The position numbers and the translations under genes were made by a program. Below are positions 1 to 5,313 of a stretch of 6,588 nt of DNA, piece after piece. A model generated the notes under the pieces. The model was not told the DNA's origin. It made no database searches and saw only the letters and a program-made list of their open reading frames with translations. The DNA comes from Lautropia sp. (GTDB taxonomy: Bacteria; Pseudomonadota; Gammaproteobacteria; Burkholderiales; Burkholderiaceae_E): contig JACCRJ010000715.1 in assembly GCA_013813615.1 (NCBI GenBank), positions 1 through 6,588 of the forward strand, in the 5' to 3' direction. Each line of letters begins with the position of its first letter. Position 1 is the stretch's first letter.

Positions 1-445
1 GGCAGCGATACTGGCGGGACTGGCGCTGCTGTGGGTGTCGCTGCGCGCGTTTGCGAGGCGCAGGCGTGGCTTCGCGCCTTTCGGGGTCGCGGCGGGGCGG
101 CTGCGGCGACTCATGCGCGCCAGGGCACGGATCGGCAGCGATCCTGAGGGCGGGCACGACGTTGCGCGCCAGGCCTATCGGATTCTGCACGACGCGTTCA
201 ACGAAGCGGCGGGCCGGGCGATATTCGCGTCCCAGAAGGAAAGGTTCCTCGCGGCACATCCGCGCTTCGCGCCGGAGGCGGGGGATGTCCGCGCGTTCTT
301 CGAGCGCTCGGAACAGGCGTTCTTCGCGGTGTCGTCCGGCGGCAGGGCTGCCGCTCCCCAGCCGCCGGCTGCGCAGGGTGAGGATCTCGCCTGGCTGTCG
401 GACCTCGCGCGGCGCCTTGCCAGACTGGAGCAGCCGGGCCGATGA
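1..445 (+). CDS. mxaA: MxaA, C-terminal part (methanol dehydrogenase maturation protein)
   Basis: Partial gene: the reading frame is open from base 2 and ends at the TGA at 443-445, giving the last 147 residues. The visible part begins with a hydrophobic helix (AAILAGLALLWVSLRAF). A basic stretch of arginines follows, which by the positive-inside rule places the rest in the cytoplasm. The soluble tail has aromatic patterns typical of the MxaA C-terminus: AYRILHDAFNEAAG, a P-R-F segment, and RAFFERSEQAFF. MxaA is a membrane protein required for active methanol dehydrogenase in model methylotrophs, where it is linked to Ca2+ insertion. The identification rests on these patterns together with mxaC, mxaK and mxaL directly downstream. 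The stop overlaps the mxaC start as ATGA, implying translational coupling. The periplasmic N-terminal domain lies outside the window. An ATG-like internal start at 35 is not the real start, because the frame continues upstream through the membrane helix. Confidence 0.8.
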   Translation, partial: AAILAGLALLWVSLRAFARRRRGFAPFGVAAGRLRRLMRARARIGSDPEGGHDVARQAYRILHDAFNEAAGRAIFASQKERFLAAHPRFAPEAGDVRAFFERSEQAFFAVSSGGRAAAPQPPAAQGEDLAWLSDLARRLARLEQPGR

Positions 446-1443
446 ACCTGGAGTTCGCTCAACCCCATTGGCTGTGGTTGCTGCCGCTGGCTGTGCTGCC
501 CTGGCTGCGCCGCAGCGGCCGCGAGCAGGTCCACCCCTGGCTCGCGCTGGTCCCGCGCGACCGCTTGTCGACCTTCGCCGACTGGACCCTCCGGTTGCTG
601 GGCTCGCTGATGATCGTCGCGATCGTGACGGCACTGGCGGGCTTGCAGCGCAAGGAGCAGGCCATCGAGCGGATCAGCCGCGGGGCCGAGATCGTCGTGC
701 TGCTCGACCGCAGCCGCAGCATGGACCAGCCGCTGGCGCGCGCGGGCCACGCCTGGGAGGGCACCGGGCGTGAGCGCAAGAGCGAGGTGGCGCAGCGTCT
801 GCTGGGCGAGTTCATCGCCGCTCGACCGTCGGACCGGTTCGCGGTCGTGCTGTTCTCGCTCAAGCCGCTGGTGGTGAACGCCTTCACGCAACAGCACGAC
901 ATCGTGAAGGCGGCGATCCAGGCCAGTGGAACCGGGCGAGGGCTTTCGGACACCGACATCGGCACCTCTCTCGAAGCGGCGCTGCGCCTTTTCAGCAACC
1001 GCCAGTATGTCGGGCCGCGGGTGGTGCTGCTGGTGTCCGACGGAGGCGCCCACCTGACGCTGGAGATGCGCAACGCTTTGACCAATCTCATCCGTCGCGA
1101 GCGGGTGGCGCTGTACTGGATCTACCTTCGCTCGTTCGGCAGCCGAGGCCTGATGGCCAATGCGGAACTGGGCGAAGACCAGGCGGAGTCGGTGCCGGAG
1201 CATTTCCTGCATAAGTTCTTCCAGTCCACCGGAATGTTCTATCGGGCCTACGAGGCCGAAAGCAACGATGCGATGGAACGCGCGATCGAAGACATCGGCC
1301 GTCTGGAGAACCGCCCGCTGCGCTACCTCGAGCTGCAACCGCTCGAGCCGCTCGACCGTCCGCTGTTGTGGGTGGCGCTCGCCCTGGCGGGAATGCTGCT
1401 GTTGAGCCAGGTCACGCTCGGCAGCGTGAGGAGGTGGCGTTGA
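442..1443 (+). CDS. mxaC: MxaC, membrane-anchored VWA-domain methanol dehydrogenase maturation protein
   Basis: The product has 333 residues, near full length for the family. It starts with a membrane segment (about residues 8-22), has a second one at about 50-67, then a VWA domain and a C-terminal helix (about 307-326). This is the typical BatA/MxaC layout. The VWA MIDAS is intact: D-R-S-R-S at 89-93, a T-D-I-G-T stretch at 161-165 that can supply the MIDAS threonine, and L-V-S-D-G-G ending at 192. MxaC is one of the proteins needed to load Ca2+ into methanol dehydrogenase in Methylorubrum-type systems; the VWA domain presumably works with the MxaR ATPase, which is inference. The ATG at 442 overlaps the mxaA stop (ATGA). 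A weak GGAG lies at 427-430, so translation probably relies on coupling. The gene ends in a TTGA overlap with mxaK. The VWA domain alone could be called BatA-like, but the context fixes it as MxaC. Confidence 0.88.
   Translation: MNLEFAQPHWLWLLPLAVLPWLRRSGREQVHPWLALVPRDRLSTFADWTLRLLGSLMIVAIVTALAGLQRKEQAIERISRGAEIVVLLDRSRSMDQPLARAGHAWEGTGRERKSEVAQRLLGEFIAARPSDRFAVVLFSLKPLVVNAFTQQHDIVKAAIQASGTGRGLSDTDIGTSLEAALRLFSNRQYVGPRVVLLVSDGGAHLTLEMRNALTNLIRRERVALYWIYLRSFGSRGLMANAELGEDQAESVPEHFLHKFFQSTGMFYRAYEAESNDAMERAIEDIGRLENRPLRYLELQPLEPLDRPLLWVALALAGMLLLSQVTLGSVRRWR
1428..1434 (+). promoter_or_regulatory. Ribosome binding site deciding the TTG start of mxaK
   Basis: GAGGAGG is nearly a perfect anti-16S match and lies five bases before the TTG at 1440, inside the last codons of mxaC. 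It favours the TTG start over the in-frame GTG at 1434, which overlaps it. Confidence 0.7.
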
Positions 1444-2006
1444 ACCGGGTCCTGCGCCGCGTCCTGCTCACGCTCGCATGGCTGATGGTCGCCTGCGCCG
1501 GCTTGCTCGCCTGGGAGATCTTCGACTACCGGCAGCTGGTGCGGCTGGATCGGCAGCTGGCAGCCGGCCGGTCCGCGATGCCTGCGGCGGCATTGACCTC
1601 CCCGGAGGCCCGGCTTGCCCGTGCCCAGGTGGTGGTGCGCACGGGCGGCCAGCCATCGAACGACGCGGCGCTGGACCTGTATCGGGCCGTCGAGGCGGAA
1701 GGCAGCGACTCGCTGCGGCGGATCGCCCGCTTTGACACCGCCAACCTTTACATGCGCCAGGCGCAGGAGGAGATGGCGCGCGGCGAGCCGGGGCGGGCGA
1801 TTCCGTTGGTCGAACTGGCAAAGGGCATCTATCGATCCCTGCTCAAGGACGATCCGGCGGACTGGGACCTGCGCTACAACCTGGAGCGCGCCATCCGCCT
1901 GCTGCCGGAGGACGATCCCGAGGCGAGCGACGTCGTCGAGGCTGCACCGGAGAACATGGAGAACGCGCCGACCACCGTACGCGGCACAACGATGGGATTG
2001 CCATGA
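1440..2006 (+). CDS. mxaK: MxaK, membrane-anchored methanol dehydrogenase maturation protein
   Basis: The product has 188 residues. I place the start at the TTG at 1440 because a strong Shine-Dalgarno GAGGAGG (1428-1434) lies five bases before it and the codon overlaps the mxaC stop. An in-frame GTG at 1434 falls inside that site and is unlikely. The N-terminus has basic residues and one membrane helix (about residues 8-26, rich in L, A, V and W). A charged, mostly helical soluble domain follows. It includes a segment resembling a tetratricopeptide-like pair of helices (AKGIYRSLLKDDPADWDLRYN), a pattern seen in MxaK proteins. The C-terminal tail is acidic and probably flexible. In known systems MxaK is required with MxaA, MxaC and MxaL for calcium in methanol dehydrogenase; its molecular role is not established. 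The identification depends on position between mxaC and mxaL as much as on sequence. Confidence 0.82.
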   Translation: MNRVLRRVLLTLAWLMVACAGLLAWEIFDYRQLVRLDRQLAAGRSAMPAAALTSPEARLARAQVVVRTGGQPSNDAALDLYRAVEAEGSDSLRRIARFDTANLYMRQAQEEMARGEPGRAIPLVELAKGIYRSLLKDDPADWDLRYNLERAIRLLPEDDPEASDVVEAAPENMENAPTTVRGTTMGLP

Positions 2007-2016
2007 GGCCGCACCG

Positions 2017-3015
2017 GTGACACCGCTTGCGCGGATCCGCCTTCTGCTGCTGCCGATACTGCTGGCGGCGCTCGGCTTGGCCGCCTGGTACCGGGAGCCC
2101 CCGCCGCCGAGCCTGGCGGGCGTCGGCGTGCTGATGGTGTTCGACATTACCCAGAGCATGCAGGTCGAAGACGTGCAGGTTGCGGGCCGGGCGGTGTCGC
2201 GGCTGAGCCTGGCCAAGCGGGCGGCGTTGCGGGCGATCGAATCGCTGCCCTGCGGCGTCTCCGTCGGTGCCGGCGTATTCACCGCGCACCGCAGCGTGCT
2301 GCTGTACTCTCCGGTTGAAATCTGCGCCAACCGGGCCGAGATCGTGCAGTCGATCGGCCTGGTCGATACCAGCATGGCATGGGGCGGCAACAGCGAAGTC
2401 GCCAAGGGCTATTTCGGCAGCCTGGCTGTCGCGCGGGCCTTGCCCAACCGGCCGGCGCTGGTCTTCCTGACCGACGGCCATGAAGCGCCGCCAATCAACC
2501 CGCAGCACAGGCCCACGTTCCAGGGGAAGGCCGGCGAAGTCAGGGCGACGCTGGTCGGCATCGGCGGTGCGCTGCCGGTGCCGATACCGAAGCGCGACCC
2601 GACGGGCAGGGCATTGGGCTACTGGAACGCGGAGGAGGTCATGCAGATCGACCCCTATCGCACGCCACGCACGTCCGGCAGCCCGGACATGCTGGTGCAG
2701 AGCGAGCGCGCGACCGAAGACGACCTGCGGGCCGCCGGAACGCCCGGCACCGAACACCTGTCCTCGCTGCGCACCGACTATCTGCAGTTGCTGGCAGCCG
2801 AAACCGATGCCACCTACCGAACTGTCCGCTCCGAAGAGCAGTTGCCGGAGGTGGTCAACTCGTTGCTGTCGATATCCTTGAAGGCAGCGCCGCTGCCCAC
2901 GCGACAGGTGGCGATGTTCATCGCGCTGGCTGCGGCCGCCGCGTTCTACTGTCTCGCGTTCCTGCCGTGGCATCGCTTGCGCCTGTCGAAGCCGCCTCCC
3001 CCCCGGGCGGTTTGA
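2017..3015 (+). CDS. mxaL: MxaL, VWA-domain methanol dehydrogenase maturation protein
   Basis: The product has 332 residues, starting at the GTG at 2017, with GAGG (2005-2008) eight bases before it and ten bases after the mxaK stop. The ATG at 2003 is in another frame and stops after five codons. The N-terminal helix (about residues 8-23) is followed by a VWA domain whose MIDAS reads D-I-T-Q-S at 43-47 (Thr in place of the first Ser) and by F-L-T-D-G-H-E around 150-155. A family-like stretch with P-K-R-D-P-T-G-R and GYWNAEEV lies near 191-208. A second hydrophobic helix is near 287-306 and the basic, proline-rich tail ends at 332. MxaL belongs to the Mxa set required for Ca2+ incorporation into methanol dehydrogenase. 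The last 98 bases overlap the 3' end of mxaS on the other strand, which is unusual for this cluster. No mxaD follows it. Confidence 0.87.
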   Translation: MTPLARIRLLLLPILLAALGLAAWYREPPPPSLAGVGVLMVFDITQSMQVEDVQVAGRAVSRLSLAKRAALRAIESLPCGVSVGAGVFTAHRSVLLYSPVEICANRAEIVQSIGLVDTSMAWGGNSEVAKGYFGSLAVARALPNRPALVFLTDGHEAPPINPQHRPTFQGKAGEVRATLVGIGGALPVPIPKRDPTGRALGYWNAEEVMQIDPYRTPRTSGSPDMLVQSERATEDDLRAAGTPGTEHLSSLRTDYLQLLAAETDATYRTVRSEEQLPEVVNSLLSISLKAAPLPTRQVAMFIALAAAAAFYCLAFLPWHRLRLSKPPPPRAV

Positions 3016-3892
3016 GGCCGCTGGCGTGAAAGTAGGCCGTCAGCTGCGCCGGGTCGAATGGCCGACGCAGGTAGCACGGCCGCAGTCCGAGCGTCTCGAA
3101 CATCGTCGCCAGCCGCGCATGGCGCTGCTCGATGCCTGCCACCAGGCGGCGCTGCAGGGAAGGGCGCATGAAGAGCGTGCGGCTGTGGCCGCTTTCGGAA
3201 TCGTCCAGGTGCACCAGTCCCCAGGCAGGCAGCACCGGTACTGACGCGTCGTCCTGCATCATGACCGGCACCACCTGGTGATGCCGCAGGGTATCGAAGA
3301 TCGCCGTCCAGGTTTCGATCGGAGCGTGGAAGTCCGAGACCAGCAGCACCAGGGATCGGCGCATCGAGACCCGGCGCCAGACGTCCAGCATGCCTTCGAC
3401 GGAGTCCTGTTCTTTCGGGGGCCCGGCCGGCTGTTCCGGCATCGCCCGCAGCCGTCGCGCCAGTTCGAAAGCGGGTTGTACCTGGCGGGCCGGCGCGACC
3501 CATAGATGAGGGTCGATCCGGGCACTGGCGCAGACGGCACCCACGCGGTCGCCGCCCCGATAAGCACTCAGGGCAGCCGAGGCAAGCAGGTCGGCGGCGG
3601 CACGGCAGTAGTCCCCGTCGACGGCCACGCGCATGGAGCGCGAGACATCGACCAGCACGAAGAGGTCCAGCGGGGCGCGCTGCTGATTCTCCCTTACCCA
3701 CAGCCGGCGCAGCGGGTCGCGTAAGGTCGCCCGCACCGACAGCGAACGTGCCTGGGAGGCATCGGTCATCAAGCGCTCCCCGCGGAAGGCGCCGCCGTCG
3801 CCGCTGACCCCGGCCGGGTGCTCGCCAGGGCGCCTGTTGCGGGGCAGCCAGCCCACCTGGTAGTGAAACGGCGGAATCAGTCGGGCTGTCAC
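2918..3892 (-). CDS. mxaS: MxaS, DUF58/VWA-like protein
   Basis: The product has 324 residues from the GTG at 3892, which overlaps the mxaR stop as GTGA. An in-frame TTG at 3907 would add five residues and has GAGG (3918-3915) seven bases before it, so it is a real alternative. The N-terminal part has the DUF58 pattern: a P-G-E-H motif near 22-25, a glycine-rich G-D-G-G-A-F-R-G (about 31-38), then a basic R-A-T-L-R-D region. A VWA-like domain follows with an intact D-V-S-R-S at 82-86 and L-V-S-D-F-H around 184-189. I see no membrane helix, so it is probably cytoplasmic. DUF58 proteins are usually encoded beside MoxR ATPases and are thought to be their partners. From about residue 293 onwards the coding region lies inside antisense mxaL, and the final 28 or so residues are a low-complexity Ala/Gly/Thr/Arg tail that may not be conserved. 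Confidence 0.85.
   Translation of the reverse strand: MTARLIPPFHYQVGWLPRNRRPGEHPAGVSGDGGAFRGERLMTDASQARSLSVRATLRDPLRRLWVRENQQRAPLDLFVLVDVSRSMRVAVDGDYCRAAADLLASAALSAYRGGDRVGAVCASARIDPHLWVAPARQVQPAFELARRLRAMPEQPAGPPKEQDSVEGMLDVWRRVSMRRSLVLLVSDFHAPIETWTAIFDTLRHHQVVPVMMQDDASVPVLPAWGLVHLDDSESGHSRTLFMRPSLQRRLVAGIEQRHARLATMFETLGLRPCYLRRPFDPAQLTAYFHASGLKPPGGEAASTGASDATAGTRDSRTRRPQPAR
2989..3013 (+). terminator. Weak candidate intrinsic terminator at the end of mxaL
   Basis: CCGCC (2992-2996) can pair with GGCGG (3006-3010). The stem extends by AAG against TTT including one G-U pair, over a C-rich loop. It overlaps the mxaL stop codon and is followed by only three T residues before G. The T-tract is short and the region also codes for MxaS on the other strand, so this may be a chance feature of GC-rich code. 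Confidence 0.22.
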
Positions 3893-4908
3893 GGCGCCGC
3901 CACGCAACGCAGGACCTCGTCGATGAAGATCGGCGCTATCGACTGGCGTTCGAATTCGTAGACCGGCGAGAAGAAGATCCGGTGAACCATGGTCGGCCTG
4001 AATACCGCCTGCAGGTCTTCCGGCACCAGGTGCGGCCGGCCTGCCAGGAATGCGTGCACCCGCGCCGCCCTCAGCATGAGGCTCATGCCACGCGGGCTCG
4101 CGCCCGCCTCCACCAGTTCGGAAACGTTCACGCCGGACACCCGCACGCCGAATTCATGCGGCTGGCGGGTGGCTCGCATCAGGTCCAGCGCGTACTTCTG
4201 CAGCGCCGGACTGGCATCCACGTGATGTTGGATGGCCCGGCCGACCCCTTCGAGATCGCGGTAGTCGAAGATGTCCGCGTCGCAGCGCATCAGCAGCCGC
4301 TCCACGTCGTGGTAAGCCGGGTCGAAGATCAGGGAGGCCCGGTCTTCATCCGATTCGGGCGCTTCGATGCCGATCTCCATCATGAATCGGTCGCGCGCGG
4401 CAGCGGCGAGTTCGAAGGTTTCGCCTTTCTCCACCCGGTTGCGATCGGCGAACACCAGCAGGTGCGGAATCTGGCGAACCTGGTTGAAGGCGGTGACGCT
4501 GCGCTCGGCCATTGCCCGGAGCAGCAGCGCCTGCACCTGCGGCCGGGCCCGGTTGATCTCGTTGAAGAAGAACACCGCGAGCGCCTCGCCATGCTCGATC
4601 AGCGGCCCGGCGCTCACCCGCGGGTTGCCCTCCTCGGTGATGAAGGTATGGTAGAGGACGTCGCCGGGCATCATGTCGATGCTGCCTTCGATGCGGGAGA
4701 AGCCGCCACCGATGGCTCGCGCAAAAGCCCGCAGGACCGTGGTCTTGCCGATGCCGACGTCGCCTTCGAGCAGGACGTGGCCTCGCGCGAGAATCGCGAT
4801 CAACAAAAGCCGAATGGCGGACTTCTGCCCGACCACGACCTTGGCGACGTTGGCTTCGACGTCGCTGGCGATCCGGGCGGCCTGCTCGAGAAGCTTCGCA
4901 TCATTCAT
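3889..4908 (-). CDS. mxaR: MxaR, MoxR-family AAA+ ATPase
   Basis: The product has 339 residues, full length for MoxR ATPases. Walker A is G-D-V-G-I-G-K-T at 49-56. The Walker B region is F-F-F-N-E-I-N-R at 113-120: the usual Asp is Asn116, while the catalytic Glu117 is kept. Sensor 1 Asn is at about 157 (A-D-R-N-R-V-E), D-R-F at 173-175, and the sensor 2 arginine is in S-P-R-G at 271-274. MoxR ATPases act as chaperones with VWA-domain partners to mature or insert metal into enzymes; MxaR is the founding member in methanol oxidation. The start ATG at 4908 has a modest AGG (4917-4915) six bases before it. It is the first gene of an mxaR-mxaS unit, diverges from xoxF across a 405-bp gap and overlaps mxaS by four bases. 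Confidence 0.92.
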   Translation of the reverse strand: MNDAKLLEQAARIASDVEANVAKVVVGQKSAIRLLLIAILARGHVLLEGDVGIGKTTVLRAFARAIGGGFSRIEGSIDMMPGDVLYHTFITEEGNPRVSAGPLIEHGEALAVFFFNEINRARPQVQALLLRAMAERSVTAFNQVRQIPHLLVFADRNRVEKGETFELAAAARDRFMMEIGIEAPESDEDRASLIFDPAYHDVERLLMRCDADIFDYRDLEGVGRAIQHHVDASPALQKYALDLMRATRQPHEFGVRVSGVNVSELVEAGASPRGMSLMLRAARVHAFLAGRPHLVPEDLQAVFRPTMVHRIFFSPVYEFERQSIAPIFIDEVLRCVAAP

Positions 4909-4970
4909 GTTGTGCCTGTGAGTTTTGTTTCGGATTGCCTGCGCCGAAGCCGGAGGTCGGTGGTGGCGGA

Positions 4971-4987
4971 AGAATGCGCGGCATTCT
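4971..4987. repeat. 17-bp perfect inverted repeat upstream of mxaR
   Basis: AGAATGC and GCATTCT are exact reverse complements separated by GCG. The dyad sits 62 bp upstream of the mxaR start, where a regulator controlling mxaRS could bind. No T-tract follows on either strand, so it does not look like a terminator. Its role as an operator is inference. Confidence 0.5.
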
Positions 4988-5213
4988 GCCTGCCGGCTTG
5001 ATCATTACATGAGTGATTTAGTCGGCATTGCATTCGTTCTGGTGCCCGGTAGGCTTTGATGCGGCGCAATGTATATTTTCTTTTTTCGCGTTAGAGCGTG
5101 GCAACATGAGGATCGCGGGCGATTGCATTGCAGCATCCAGGCGCCTCCTGGCCGCACGTCGGAGGCACCGCCCGGCCATTCACCGGCGGAACTGCGCCAG
5201 CGGCTGCAAAGAG

Positions 5214-5243
5214 TTGTCCAGCGCGCTCGCGGCGCGCTAGACT
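5214..5243 (+). promoter_or_regulatory. Candidate sigma70-type promoter of xoxF
   Basis: TTGTCC (5214-5219) and TAGACT (5238-5243) each match four of six consensus bases and are 18 bp apart. This predicts transcription starting near 5250, about 64 bases before the xoxF ATG. It is the best pair I found in the last 100 bases before the gene, but it is a weak match and the true start site is unknown. Confidence 0.4.
5216..5242. repeat. Dyad filling the spacer of the candidate xoxF promoter
   Basis: AGCGCGC (5220-5226) is the exact reverse complement of GCGCGCT (5232-5238) around a 5-base centre. After one mismatch (5219/5239) the arms continue with GTC and GAC, making two 11-base arms with one mismatch. 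It lies between and overlaps the candidate -35 and -10 boxes, the usual place for a repressor or a spacer-distorting activator. GC-rich sequence makes short dyads fairly common, so the function is inference. Confidence 0.4.
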
Positions 5244-5249
5244 CTCCCA

Positions 5250-5289
5250 CCCGGGCAAGTTAGACAAGTTGCACTTGTTACCGCCCGGG
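5250..5289 (+). repeat. Nested inverted repeat in the predicted xoxF leader
   Basis: CCCGGGC (5250-5256) pairs with GCCCGGG (5283-5289), and inside it ACAAGT (5264-5269) pairs with ACTTGT (5273-5278) over the 3-base loop TGC. An internal loop of seven and four bases separates the stems. The outer stem ends 11 bases before the Shine-Dalgarno site. In RNA this could form a leader hairpin that affects stability or translation; as DNA it could be a regulator site. GCCCGGGC is itself palindromic, so other pairings are possible. Confidence 0.45.
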
Positions 5290-5300
5290 CTTGCAAACCG

Positions 5301-5306
5301 AGGAGA
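5301..5306 (+). promoter_or_regulatory. Ribosome binding site of xoxF
   Basis: AGGAGA lies seven bases before the ATG at 5314, an ideal spacing. Together with the signal peptide right after the ATG it fixes the start. Confidence 0.8.
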
Positions 5307-5313
5307 CGGAAAA

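Larger units (their letters stand above)
4909..5313. other. Divergent intergenic region between mxaR and xoxF
   Basis: These 405 bases separate the two divergent starts and must hold both promoters. I see no convincing gene in it; the short frames present have low-complexity translations. It contains a 17-bp dyad near mxaR (4971-4987), an AT-rich patch (about 5069-5089), a promoter-like pair with a dyad spacer (5214-5243), and a nested inverted repeat ahead of xoxF (5250-5289). I could not find a convincing -35/-10 pair for mxaR; the AT-rich patch, which reads as an A-tract on the - strand and includes TATACA, is the most likely area. Confidence 0.8.

Noticed and set aside
175..1338. Long - strand open frame antisense to mxaA and mxaC
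   Set aside because: Its translation is rich in H, R, Q and A with no recognisable motif, and it lies opposite a clear MxaC. Such frames are common in GC-rich coding DNA.
2003..2020. ATG at 2003 as the start of mxaL through an ATGA overlap
   Set aside because: That frame reaches a stop after five codons; the MxaL frame starts at the GTG at 2017 with GAGG at a good distance.
1843..2973. Long - strand open frame antisense to mxaK and mxaL
   Set aside because: Low-complexity Arg/Gln/Gly-rich translation opposite a well-supported MxaL; a shadow frame.
3982..5001. 339-codon + strand frame antisense to mxaR
   Set aside because: MxaR on the - strand has all AAA+ motifs in order, whereas this frame shows none and has a His/Arg/Gln-rich composition.
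5137..5151. Small hairpin CCAGG-CGCCT-CCTGG in the intergenic region
   Set aside because: Only five base pairs with no T-tract, and AGGCGCCT is a common GC-rich palindrome; likely chance.
5028..5263. Small + strand frames in the intergenic region (about 64-70 codons)
   Set aside because: No good ribosome binding site, no recognisable protein features, and they overlap one another and the candidate xoxF promoter.
4909..5313. Possible riboswitch or small RNA
   Set aside because: I recognised no known riboswitch core. The only structure seen is the simple nested stem before xoxF, which is reported separately.
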